DNA of 64,000 nt, taken from NCBI GenBank assembly GCA_016839555.1, contig JAEOUA010000011.1, positions 247,905-311,904 of the forward strand, given 5' to 3'. Numbering within the stretch: position 1 is the first letter of the stretch; every line of letters begins with the position of its first letter. This stretch comes from Promethearchaeota archaeon. GTDB taxonomy: Archaea > Asgardarchaeota > Lokiarchaeia > Sigyniarchaeales > SOKP01. Shown piece after piece: positions 1 through 8,323 of this stretch. The position numbers and the translations under genes were made by a program. The notes under the pieces are model-generated. The model was not told the origin of the DNA, searched no databases, and saw only the letters and a list, made by a program, of their open reading frames with translations.

Positions 1-75
1 AAAAAATCATTTAATTATTAATTAAGAATTTTAAGTTATTCAAAATTAAATGTTTCTATAATATTAAATCTTTTT

Positions 76-876
76 TCATTTTTCCAAGAATTCTATTAAT
101 CGAGAAAGCACTTTATCAGTTTCGTGAGCAAACAGCGCATGAGCAGTATTTTCAAACATCGCTAATTCTGAATTTGGAATTAATTCATGGAGAACCTCAG
201 CATTTTTAGAAGGCATAAGCACGTCCTTTTTTCCTTGCATAATTAACGTTGGGATAGTTAAATTTTTCAACTTTCTACATGTGTTATGTTTAAATAAAGC
301 CTTTCCTTGCAGTTCATAAACCTGATCCGAGATTGGATATTTATTCATATTTTCTTTTGCTTCCTCGATTTGATTAGCATAACTTTTAATAAAATCCTCT
401 GTATAGAGAAGAAGAATTGTTTCCTCAGTTATCTCATTTCTGGAACGTCCCTCTCTCGGTTTTAAAAGAATTTTCTGGACTTCGGGGCCTGGTGGAATAA
501 ACTTTGTGCCCCCACAAGATGTGGAACATAAGACAAGTTTTATTACCTTTTCAGGAAAATTAAGAGCCACTTCTTGGGCTATCATTCCTCCCATGGAAAC
601 TCCCAGAATATAAGCTTTTTGTATATTTACTTTATCCATTAGATTTACCACATCTTCAGCTAAATCCTTCATCGTAAATTCCTCAGCAACAACATCAGAT
701 CTACCAGTTCCTCTATTATCTAAAATCATAACTTTAAATGTATTACTTAGTTGATTAATTAAGTCTTCGCCCCACCATTCGGAATTCGCCCCTAACCCAA
801 TTATCATTACTAGAGGGATTCCTTCTCCACTTATTTCATAATATATTTCAAATCCATTAATTTTTACTTTAGGCAT
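76..876 (-). CDS. Alpha/beta-hydrolase fold protein
   Basis: Single-domain alpha/beta hydrolase of about 266 residues. The nucleophile elbow GVSMGG is near residue 94, the oxyanion-hole strand (LVMIIGLGANS) lies near the N-terminus, the acid is probably the Asp of GKKDVLMP, and the catalytic His is in NTAHALF close to the C-terminus. There is no signal peptide, so it is probably cytosolic. The substrate cannot be told; relatives include esterases, lactonases and C-C hydrolases. I chose ATG at 876 over a TTG at 885 because an AAGGA-type Shine-Dalgarno lies about 9 bases before the ATG but almost touches the TTG. The gene stands alone, with a long intergenic region upstream (886-1268). Confidence 0.85.
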   Translation of the reverse strand: MPKVKINGFEIYYEISGEGIPLVMIIGLGANSEWWGEDLINQLSNTFKVMILDNRGTGRSDVVAEEFTMKDLAEDVVNLMDKVNIQKAYILGVSMGGMIAQEVALNFPEKVIKLVLCSTSCGGTKFIPPGPEVQKILLKPREGRSRNEITEETILLLYTEDFIKSYANQIEEAKENMNKYPISDQVYELQGKALFKHNTCRKLKNLTIPTLIMQGKKDVLMPSKNAEVLHELIPNSELAMFENTAHALFAHETDKVLSRLIEFLEK

Positions 877-885
877 TTTTTTCAA

Positions 886-1268
886 ATCCTTTTGAGAATT
901 TAATTTGATTTAAATTAAAACATATGATTTCATGAAAAATACAAATTTTTACGATATAAAAAAACCTTTTTTACATATAAATGATACTAAAATTGTCTTA
1001 ATTTATATTGAATTTCTCAATTTTTCTTAAGTGTGAAAATTTGTTGATATTACCTCAAAAAATTAGAAAATCAAAAACCACTTACTTTTTATATGCTAAT
1101 ATAAATATTCTTTATACAGCACACAATCTTATATGAAGGAAAGTAGTCCCCCTTAAATAAACGTTCAAATACAAATCGCCTGAAGCATATCTTTTTCTTA
1201 CCTTAGAACGTTTATTTAACTACTCTCTCTTTTTTTTTAAGGTTTATCTGTTTAAAATTAGATAGTAG
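886..1268. other. Intergenic region with a long inverted repeat
   Basis: This 383-base stretch separates the hydrolase start from the NikR-like stop. No convincing ORF was seen. It contains the long-armed inverted repeat at 1153-1219 (listed separately), followed on the plus strand by a run of T. Confidence 0.6.
1153..1219. repeat. Perfect 14-bp inverted repeat with 39-base spacer
   Basis: Arm TTAAATAAACGTTC (1153-1166) is exactly complementary to GAACGTTTATTTAA (1206-1219), with 39 bases between. The outer bases AGTAG and CTAC also pair if a short CCCCCT insertion in the left arm is looped out. A T-rich run follows at 1223-1238. It could be the stem of a small RNA or terminator, the ends of a tiny MITE-like relic, or paired regulator sites, since each arm contains AACGTT. 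The sequence does not decide between them. Confidence 0.6.
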
Positions 1269-1781
1269 CTATTTCAACTTTTTGCTGTCAATTTCTTTAT
1301 CAATAATAAAAAGTCCTATGGAATGGACGCTTTTTAACCGTTCTAGAGTCTTTTTTAATTCCTTAACCCTCTCATAAGGGCCATTTACTGCAATAATTTC
1401 TACGCATTTATCGTATTGAATATGAATGTGCATCGTAGAAATAATAATATTTAAGTAGTGATGTTCTATATCGGTTTTCAAAAGTTCATCTGATTTTATA
1501 ACACTTGCATAACTGGGCCTACTGCTAAAATCATGTTCATGCTTGTGGGAGTCATCATGTTGGTGGGTGTCTTCAAAATGTTCGTGGCTATAAATCATAG
1601 AAATACAGCCCACTACATCTCCAGGTGTTTTGGGAATGTTTTCTTGCATAGAAATATATCTATGCATAGCTTTTCGGACGGCATCAGAGCGAGAGATATC
1701 TAATTTTTTCCTAAATGCTTCAAATTCTTCATATAGATTCTTGGGAAGCGAAATAGTAAATCTTTTGTATTCTTCACTCAT
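1269..1781 (-). CDS. nikR: NikR-like nickel-responsive transcriptional regulator
   Basis: Residues 1-45 form a ribbon-helix-helix DNA-binding domain (KRFTISLPKNL...SRSDAVRKAM), and the C-terminal part is the ACT-like nickel-binding domain. The nickel ligands fit the NikR family: His107, His118, His120 and Cys126 have the same 11-2-6 spacing as His76, His87, His89 and Cys95 of E. coli NikR. Unusual is a His-rich insertion at about residues 66-83 (HEHFEDTHQHDDSHKHEH), which would bind extra metal. At 170 residues it is longer than typical NikR. Expected role: nickel-dependent repression of nickel uptake or use genes. No nickel transporter is in the window, but larC and larB lie nearby and are plausible, unproven targets. 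Confidence 0.88.
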   Translation of the reverse strand: MSEEYKRFTISLPKNLYEEFEAFRKKLDISRSDAVRKAMHRYISMQENIPKTPGDVVGCISMIYSHEHFEDTHQHDDSHKHEHDFSSRPSYASVIKSDELLKTDIEHHYLNIIISTMHIHIQYDKCVEIIAVNGPYERVKELKKTLERLKSVHSIGLFIIDKEIDSKKLK

Positions 1782-1822
1782 ACTTTTTTTAAATTGCTTA
1801 TATTAAATAAGGATTTTATAAT

Positions 1823-2563
1823 TTATTTTGCTATAAAAACGGCAATTGGGACACTAGCTTCGCGCCACTGAGCAATCTTCCCAGAATATTCGAAATCTAG
1901 TTTTGAGCGACCGTGATCACCGAGGATAATCATTAATGAACCAGGCCTGAGCTGTTTATAATTTGTTTTAATCCATTTATCAGTTCTTAATATTAACTTC
2001 TCGATTAATTCTTCTGGAGTGCGTTGTTTTAATCGTTGTTGTTGTTTATGAAGATTTTCGAAATCAAGATAGTGCATCCAAGTAAGGTCATAATTGTTAA
2101 TCACTTTCGCAGATTCAATCCAAGTATTCATATCAGAATCTTTTAGTTGAGAAAAAGTTCCTCCATCATAACGTTTTAAATCTTTTTCTCTGCCTATAAA
2201 GCACGAATTTTTATCATGAGCATTAAGATATTTTAAGAAATGAAATCCATTAGGCTCTACCTCAAACCCTCCAAACATCATTTGGTGAAGCACACCTAAG
2301 GTATAGGGATTTTTTGTACTTAGAAGAACCATAACTTCTGAGTTAGTGATAATAAAACGGGGCTTAAAATAAGTAATTTCGAAAAGCCCAAAATTATCTA
2401 TTAGGTTTATACTAACCCTTTTTATTCCTGCATATTTTTCTATAATAAAATCTATAGGTTTTGGGATCTGATTAGTGGGGGGTTCTACTTCGAGTAATTT
2501 TAGAATGGTTGCGGGTAATTGATTAAGATACGCTTTAATATTTACTAATTCACTCATAGACAA
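1823..2563 (-). CDS. Alkaline-phosphatase-superfamily-like protein, possibly degenerate
   Basis: 246 residues. The clearest motif is near the C-terminus, MIILGDHGRSKL, which resembles the metal-binding D-H-G signature of type I phosphodiesterase, nucleotide pyrophosphatase and PglZ-like members of the alkaline phosphatase superfamily. The usual N-terminal metal site with a catalytic Ser or Thr is not evident, so the protein may be a short or non-catalytic relative. It lies 41 bases upstream of the NikR-like gene on the same strand and could be co-transcribed with it. There is no signal peptide or membrane segment. The family call is moderate and the function is unknown. Confidence 0.5.
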   Translation of the reverse strand: MSMSELVNIKAYLNQLPATILKLLEVEPPTNQIPKPIDFIIEKYAGIKRVSINLIDNFGLFEITYFKPRFIITNSEVMVLLSTKNPYTLGVLHQMMFGGFEVEPNGFHFLKYLNAHDKNSCFIGREKDLKRYDGGTFSQLKDSDMNTWIESAKVINNYDLTWMHYLDFENLHKQQQRLKQRTPEELIEKLILRTDKWIKTNYKQLRPGSLMIILGDHGRSKLDFEYSGKIAQWREASVPIAVFIAK

Positions 2564-2812
2564 TCGTACTTTTATATTTAATAATTTTTATTTTTTTTTT
2601 ATATTCTAATATTATAATAATAACAATAATTATTAATTAATTGTTTATTTATTAATTCAATAGATGAGCCTCTTATTCGATTATGGCTTCATACAAAGAA
2701 GATTGAATAATTTAAAAGCAAAAACAATTTAAATTTATAAAATCGTTGTAATATATATCAAATAGAGCAAGCATATTCTAAAAGAAGAATAATAAATAAA
2801 AAGGTTTTAATA

Positions 2813-3058
2813 ATGAAAAGATCTGCAAGCGAAAAAATAGCTCTTATTGATAAGGTTTTAGATCGGTGGGACGATGGAGTCTGTTTATATTGTGGCAACG
2901 TGTTAAATGGGGATATGGAAGGGCCAGATTATGATTCGATGCGTTCAGATACCTTCTGTCTGAACTGTGGTAAAGATATTGATCCTTATGATGAATGGGA
3001 TGATAGTGCTGTAAAAGCGATCAAAAAAATAGTCAATGATGAAAAATTTAAACCTTAA
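2813..3058 (+). CDS. Small zinc-ribbon protein
   Basis: An 81-residue acidic protein with two CxxC pairs (CLYCG near residue 25 and CLNCG near residue 50), forming one treble-clef or ribbon-type zinc site. An AAAGGT sequence lies about 7 bases before the ATG. It is divergent from the phosphatase-like gene and upstream of larC. The function is not recognised; such proteins often bind nucleic acid or other proteins. Confidence 0.65.
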   Translation: MKRSASEKIALIDKVLDRWDDGVCLYCGNVLNGDMEGPDYDSMRSDTFCLNCGKDIDPYDEWDDSAVKAIKKIVNDEKFKP

Positions 3059-3213
3059 CTTATTTTTCTTTTATTATTTTTTTTACTTTAAGAAATTTTA
3101 ATTTAATTTAGCGTGTAATAGAAAGTTAATCATGAAAAAGAGTAAAAAAGATTTAAATTAAATTGATGGGGTAAATTAAAAGAATATAATGAGAGAAAAA
3201 AATTCTAGCATAA

Positions 3214-4515
3214 GTGGCGAGCAAATTTTTGAATATACTTTATATTGATTGTACCAACTCGGGAATATCGGGAGACATGTTTTTAGCAGCATTATTAGAT
3301 TTACTTCCAAATCCAGAACAAATTTTAGATCTTTTATCAGATTTAAAAGAATATTTAACAGGAGTCTCTAAGTTAAAAATCAAATTAAAAAAAGTGAATA
3401 AAAATGAGCTACGAGTTAATCAATTACAACTAAAAATTAAAGAAAAAAAAGCATATCGCTCTGTAAAAGCTCTTAAAGATTCTTTAAATCGTTTTATAAA
3501 GGAGAAAGGATACTTATCCCAGGTTTCTAAATATGCTAATAATGTTTTAGATACCCTAATAAAAGCTGAGGCACATGTACATGAAAAATTAGACGATAAA
3601 ATACATTTACATGAGCTTAGCTCAATTGATACTTTAATTGATATCTTAGGAGTGAGTAAAGCTTTAGAACTACTCGGAGTTTTTTCCGGTAATTTCAAGA
3701 TTTATTGCAGTGACTTACCCGTAGGTGGTGGAGCTATTGAAGCTGCTCATGGTTTAATTCCAATTCCTGCGCCCGCTACAGTTAATATTTTAGAAACATC
3801 TAATCTAAAAATCACCCCCGGTCCAATCCAAGATGAATTAAGTACTCCAACGGGTGTAGCATTATTAACTAATTTGAATCCCATTCTAAAAAAGCCATCT
3901 TTTAATATTCATAAGGTTGGTCAGAGTCTCGGACAGAAGAACTTTCCGAATTTTTTGAATATGTTAAGAATATTTATTGGTCAAATTGATTCAGAGATAA
4001 GCGAAGATTTAGATAACCCACTACTCAAATATAGGGAAAAAGTCTCGGTAATTGAGACGAATGTTGATGATATATCTGGAGAAGTTATTGGAGATTTCAT
4101 AGAAATTATGGAAAATGAGGAGGTATTAGATGTTCAAGTGAACCAATCTATAACAAAAAAGAATAGACCAAGTTATGTTATTAAGGTGTTAACTAAACCT
4201 GAATCAAAATATCAGATTATTGGAAAAATTATTCACACTCTAGGAACGTTGGGAGTAAGATATTATACAGTTGACCGCATCTGTGTAGAAAGACAAATTA
4301 AAGTAACGCAGATTAACATAGATCAAGCCATATATCCCATACGATATAAACTTTCTTATATTATCATTGAAGGAGAAAAAAAAATAGTAAATATTAAGCC
4401 AGAATACGATGATCTTAGAAATTTACGAGATAAAACAAAATATTCTGTAAATATATTACAAGATTTGTTTTTTAATAGTATAGATATTGAAAAAGAAAAA
4501 GAAAAATCTAAATAA
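3214..4515 (+). CDS. larC: LarC, nickel-pincer cofactor cyclometallase
   Basis: A LarC/DUF111 family protein. LarC inserts nickel into the pyridinium-3,5-bisthiocarboxylic acid mononucleotide in a CTP-dependent step, giving the nickel-pincer nucleotide used by LarA-type racemases and epimerases. Family motifs in order: GISGDMFLAALLDL near the N-terminus, HLHELSSIDTLIDILG in the middle, STPTGVALL, and ETNVDDISGE in the C-terminal domain. The full-length size (about 430 residues) is normal and the gene is intact. The start is GTG at 3214 or, equally plausible, TTG at 3229, which begins at the conserved NILYIDC. It is not adjacent to larB, which is 3 kb away on the other strand. Confidence 0.92.
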   Translation: MASKFLNILYIDCTNSGISGDMFLAALLDLLPNPEQILDLLSDLKEYLTGVSKLKIKLKKVNKNELRVNQLQLKIKEKKAYRSVKALKDSLNRFIKEKGYLSQVSKYANNVLDTLIKAEAHVHEKLDDKIHLHELSSIDTLIDILGVSKALELLGVFSGNFKIYCSDLPVGGGAIEAAHGLIPIPAPATVNILETSNLKITPGPIQDELSTPTGVALLTNLNPILKKPSFNIHKVGQSLGQKNFPNFLNMLRIFIGQIDSEISEDLDNPLLKYREKVSVIETNVDDISGEVIGDFIEIMENEEVLDVQVNQSITKKNRPSYVIKVLTKPESKYQIIGKIIHTLGTLGVRYYTVDRICVERQIKVTQINIDQAIYPIRYKLSYIIIEGEKKIVNIKPEYDDLRNLRDKTKYSVNILQDLFFNSIDIEKEKEKSK

Positions 4516-4646
4516 CTCTGATAATCTTTAATTTAAAATAGAAATAAAAAATGGAATTGAAATAAATTCCAAAATTAATTGAAACTTATTTTTTTATCCT
4601 TGATATAGTATTTTGTTTTTCTTGTAAAATGTATAAGCTTTTTTTT

Positions 4647-5165
4647 TTAATAATCGTCTATATTAAACTTATTTAACATGTAATCTTGCTCTAATGCTTC
4701 TTTTGAAAAATCTTGTAACTTTTTCAATTTCTTATTAATCATAGTAACTTCTTTTTGTTTACCCAATTCTTTAAAAATCTGCATTGCTTCCTTATAAGTA
4801 TCAATTGATTCATCATAATCCCCTCTGACTTCTAAATCCTCAGCTATGAATATGAGCCCTTGAGCAACATCAATCTTTTTACCCAATTTTTTCTGAATTT
4901 TCAGAGATAACCAGTGATGTTTTAAAGATTCTACATATTGTTTAAATATAGAATAAGTTCGCCCCATAGCTCTTAAAACAATAGCTTCTTCTTCTTTAAG
5001 ATTATTTTCTTTACAATGTTTTAAAAATTTCGAGAGAAAACTAATATACTGTTTGCTATCCTCTGAATGATTAATCTTTGAAATTGCCTTTTCATATGTT
5101 ACTAAGGAATTGTTAATTTCGCCATTTTCAAAAAATTCTTTTGATCTTTGAAAAAGATCATTCAT
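4647..5165 (-). CDS. TPR-repeat protein
   Basis: About 172 residues, nearly all helical, with three to four tetratricopeptide-like units such as SLVTYEKAISKI, SLKHHWLSLKIQKKLG and SIDTYKEAMQIFKELGKQ. Such proteins are protein-protein adaptors. I chose ATG at 5165 over the in-frame TTG at 5189 because the repeat begins directly after it (MNDLFQRSKEFFENG). It is convergent with larC. No partner can be inferred from the neighbours. Confidence 0.7.
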   Translation of the reverse strand: MNDLFQRSKEFFENGEINNSLVTYEKAISKINHSEDSKQYISFLSKFLKHCKENNLKEEEAIVLRAMGRTYSIFKQYVESLKHHWLSLKIQKKLGKKIDVAQGLIFIAEDLEVRGDYDESIDTYKEAMQIFKELGKQKEVTMINKKLKKLQDFSKEALEQDYMLNKFNIDDY

Positions 5166-5189
5166 AATTGCGACCAATTTTAGTCTCAA

Positions 5190-5654
5190 CTACGTTTTTA
5201 TATTTTACTTTTTTTTAGATGATTAAAAAATAGATTCATATAACATATAATCATCAACATATTTATAGTTATCGGGTCTTAAAATTTAGAACTAGGATTG
5301 GTGAAATAGGGAAAAATTAGAAGTCTGCTAATGTCCGCCTCCTATTAAAGTTTCAATCAAACAATTGTTTTATTAAATTATTATTTTATTAAGTAAATTC
5401 TCTTTTAAATTTTCAAGAGAATTTAAAAATAATCCCTTAATTTTAGTGTATTTTGATTAAATCTTTGTTGAAGTTATGAGATAGTCAATTTTATTCAATA
5501 TCGATTTATTGATTTAAGAATGATGATTTGGAATTTTTAAAATCTATTATGATTTATAATTTCTAAAATCTAAGAACTAACTATTTAGAGTACTTTAAGA
5601 ATAAGAATTATAATAGAAGGAAAAAAAAATATTTAATTTTCATGTTTTAATGTT
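5190..5654. other. Gene-free AT-rich spacer with one hairpin
   Basis: No ORF of note in 465 bases. One perfect 10-bp hairpin, AAATTCTCTT (5395-5404) with AAGAGAATTT (5415-5424) and a 10-base loop, lies about 230 bases beyond the 3' end of the membrane-protein gene that ends at 5655. It could be a late transcript-end structure. Nothing else was recognised. Confidence 0.5.
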
Positions 5655-6305
5655 TTAAATCCATCCTAATAATATAAATATGAAGAATGCGCCTCCTCCA
5701 ATAGCATAAATAGTACCTACAAATTTTATTTGTTTCTTTTGATCTTCTAAATCATGCACATAAAACGCACCCACAAAAAACCACAAGTATCCTATAGGGT
5801 ATATTAAGATTGGATTATACCAATTCCACCATGGATATTCCCAGATAAGATAATTACCCCAATTTAGTAAAATCTCTACGAAAACACAAAATGCTGCGAA
5901 AAGAAGGGCGTTGAACCAACGATTCGAAATACCAAAAACTTTTTCTTCTTTATTATCCGATAAAAATTTCGAGAACACAATTCCAGCGATAGAAAACATA
6001 AAAAATATTTCTATGTTCCATCCAATTAGAATAATATATGCACTTGCACCTGGGGTTGTCCAAAATGCAGAATAATCGGTGAAAAAGAAGACTAGAGCGT
6101 TCCAGACCTCATTTATCAAATCTAAGCCTAAAACGGTCAATCCAGCAAAAATAGGAGACCAATTTCCAGTTTTTCTAGCTTTTTGTATTTCTACTCCGTA
6201 AATATATAATACAATAGCAAGGATGGGGATGATATACCAGCCGAAATGAGGATTTAAAACACGCAAATTTTCAAGAGCTTTTTGAGATGCCGCAGTTGGA
6301 GCCAT
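5655..6305 (-). CDS. Polytopic membrane protein of unknown function
   Basis: 216 residues with about six hydrophobic segments (around residues 22-38, 50-75, 85-110, 128-148, 162-182 and 193-215) and many aromatic residues (for example WEYPWWNWYNP). No catalytic motif was recognised. A conserved-looking pair EIFF and EILLNWGN lies inside membrane segments. It is flanked on both sides by long non-coding stretches and so probably transcribed alone. I do not recognise the family. Confidence 0.7.
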   Translation of the reverse strand: MAPTAASQKALENLRVLNPHFGWYIIPILAIVLYIYGVEIQKARKTGNWSPIFAGLTVLGLDLINEVWNALVFFFTDYSAFWTTPGASAYIILIGWNIEIFFMFSIAGIVFSKFLSDNKEEKVFGISNRWFNALLFAAFCVFVEILLNWGNYLIWEYPWWNWYNPILIYPIGYLWFFVGAFYVHDLEDQKKQIKFVGTIYAIGGGAFFIFILLGWI

Positions 6306-6785
6306 ATTTATTTCTATTCTCTTTTAATTTTTAATATATATTTATTATATAAATCTATATCAGAGATATTAATAAATGTTTAAAATTATTGCTTAGAAAG
6401 AAATATAAATTATAGAGAGAATTTTAAAAATGTATAGAAAATATTCAGATTTAAGGCATTTATTTTTATAAATATACTTAAATGAATATTTCTAAGAAGG
6501 AAGATTCTGAAAAAAATTATTTATTTTTTTTTAACTAAAATTATCTTCATTCTTCACGGATTAATCAATTCTTTAATTCCTGTATTAGAATCCTTTTAGA
6601 TAAATCATATACTCATAGTTGCAACAAACACGGTAATATCATTATTCTTTAGCCAAATCTATTAACAAATTTTATTTATAAAGATATTGTGAGAACATGA
6701 AATTAAAATAAAATAGGAAGCTTTTTTATCTCTATTTTAAAGATATAATTTCAAAATTGAAATTTAATATTAGAAGGAAATAATC
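6306..6785. other. Gene-free AT-rich spacer
   Basis: No supportable ORF in 480 bases. A perfect hairpin, AATTTCAA (6747-6754) with TTGAAATT (6757-6764), lies about 22 bases beyond the stop of the gene that ends at 6786 and is a candidate transcript end for that minus-strand gene. Confidence 0.5.
6747..6764 (-). terminator. Candidate hairpin terminator
   Basis: 8-bp perfect stem with a two-base loop, about 22 bases downstream of the small minus-strand gene ending at 6786. The surroundings are very AT-rich, so chance is possible. Confidence 0.35.
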
Positions 6786-7016
6786 TTATTCTAGTTCTTT
6801 TTTAAGAAGCTTAATATAATTTTTTTTTAACGATGTTATTTTACTATCTAAATCTTTTGGTTTTATAAAGTTTCTATAATCTATAAATACTTTTTTGCAT
6901 TGTGATATAAAGTGATAGGCATCCAGCTCATTAGTATTTTTCTGATTTTTCTTAATTGTTTTATATTCACTCTGAGGTGTCATTTTATTAACTTTACCTG
7001 AAACTCTATTGGACAT
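6786..7016 (-). CDS. Small basic protein, unknown
   Basis: 76 residues, lysine-rich, predicted helical, without Cys pairs, signal peptide or membrane segment. No family recognised. Support is limited to an ATG start and clean reading frame in an otherwise gene-poor stretch. Confidence 0.4.
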   Translation of the reverse strand: MSNRVSGKVNKMTPQSEYKTIKKNQKNTNELDAYHFISQCKKVFIDYRNFIKPKDLDSKITSLKKNYIKLLKKELE

Positions 7017-7164
7017 AGTTAGATTGAAAATCTCTTCATTAAAAAATCATAGAAGGCTGATGATTTACTATGATCACATAAAATAAATTTGTTTTGAGAT
7101 AGAAAATATAAGGAAGAAAATCGTAATGTTTTGAAGTTCTATTAAAAAAAGAGTGAAAGGTTTA

Positions 7165-7401
7165 TTATTTTCGTTTTAATGACAAATTTTTTAGAGCTTC
7201 AATTACTTCTGGCGTAAATAAGGTTCCAACGAGAATAACAGACAAAAATATTAGAATTAAAGTTAATACTATATTCATCCCAAAAATTATTATTAAAATA
7301 ATATCCAAAACAAGTAGTATTATCAAACTTATAGGTAAAATTTGGTATAATAATTCTTTTCTCTCTGCCTTAGTTTCATTTTCAGTTTCTTCAACGCTCA
7401 T
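7165..7401 (-). CDS. Small two-helix membrane protein
   Basis: 78 residues. A charged N-terminus (about 17 residues, Glu/Lys-rich) is followed by two adjacent hydrophobic segments (about 20-40 and 44-62) and a basic C-terminal tail (KNLSLKRK), suggesting a membrane hairpin. Function unknown. Same strand as larB downstream but 130 bases apart. Confidence 0.55.
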   Translation of the reverse strand: MSVEETENETKAERKELLYQILPISLIILLVLDIILIIIFGMNIVLTLILIFLSVILVGTLFTPEVIEALKNLSLKRK

Positions 7402-7534
7402 TTTTTAAACCTATTTTACTATAAAATTATTAATTAATTTAGATTATTCATTTCTTCATTTAAATTTTGTTGATTATAGAAATTTCAAAAACTAATTTGA
7501 TTTATATATGAAGAGTTGACTTAAATTGAATAAT

Positions 7535-8314
7535 TTATTTTCTTACTCTATTTGCAATCAATGCCGCAGAAGCCCCAGCCCCAAATCCATTATCTATATT
7601 TACCACTAATAATCCAGGGGAGCATGATTGAAGCATAGTAGTTAATGCTCCTTCTCCATTCTTTCCTATCCCATATCCCGAAGAAATAGGCACACCTATA
7701 ACTGGTACATCAACTAAACTGGCAACAACTCCGGGAAGAGTTCCTTCCATTCCCGCTAAAACAATAATCACATCCACACCTTGTTTAATCATTTCACTTA
7801 ATGGTTGAAAAATGCGATGAATACCTGCAATTCCAACGTCATAGCCAGTAATTACAGAGCATCCCATTATTTCTGCTATAGTTTTTGCTTCTTCTGCTAT
7901 AATAATATCCGAGCTACCAGCAGTAATTATTCCAATAACTCCTTTTCTTTTCTTAAATGAATATTCTTTTTTTTTTATAATTATAATTTTCCCTAGCTCA
8001 TTAAATTTTATTTCATATTGCGTATTTTCCTTGAATGTTTCTATTAATAGACTTTTCTGAGTTTCTGTAACTTTTGATACAATAACAAAATGATGTTCCT
8101 CTAAAAACGATGATACAATAGATAATACCATTTCTGGTGTTTTATTATGTCCAAGCACAACTTCAGGTACTCCTGTTCGTAGTTCCCTAAAAATATCTAA
8201 TTGTGCTAATCCCTCAACATTTTTAATAAAATTTGCCCGTAACAAGTCTTCTGTTTGATCTATTGAAATTTTACCCTCAAGAAGGGCTTTTAATATGTCT
8301 TTAATATCTCTCAA
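7535..8314 (-). CDS. larB: LarB, nickel-pincer cofactor carboxylase/hydrolase
   Basis: Full-length LarB (259 residues). LarB carboxylates the pyridinium ring of nicotinic acid adenine dinucleotide and hydrolyses the phosphoanhydride, the first step of nickel-pincer synthesis. The C-terminal half has the PurE/AIR-carboxylase fold with ITAGSSDIIIAEEA and AGMEGTLPGVVASL, the equivalents of the PurE GSxSD and GLAAHLPGMVA motifs. The N-terminal part has the usual LarB helical and beta region (RTGVPEVVLGHNKT). The start is TTG at 8314, 9 bases after the stop of the GH20 gene, so the two are very likely co-transcribed. The sulfur-transferase LarE is not in the window. Confidence 0.92.
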   Translation of the reverse strand: MRDIKDILKALLEGKISIDQTEDLLRANFIKNVEGLAQLDIFRELRTGVPEVVLGHNKTPEMVLSIVSSFLEEHHFVIVSKVTETQKSLLIETFKENTQYEIKFNELGKIIIIKKKEYSFKKRKGVIGIITAGSSDIIIAEEAKTIAEIMGCSVITGYDVGIAGIHRIFQPLSEMIKQGVDVIIVLAGMEGTLPGVVASLVDVPVIGVPISSGYGIGKNGEGALTTMLQSCSPGLLVVNIDNGFGAGASAALIANRVRK

Positions 8315-8323
8315 GTAAAAAGA

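Noticed and set aside
1153..1219. Classical NikR operator
   Set aside because: The arms are too long and too far apart for the known NikR half-site spacing, and the site lies downstream of nikR, not in front of it.
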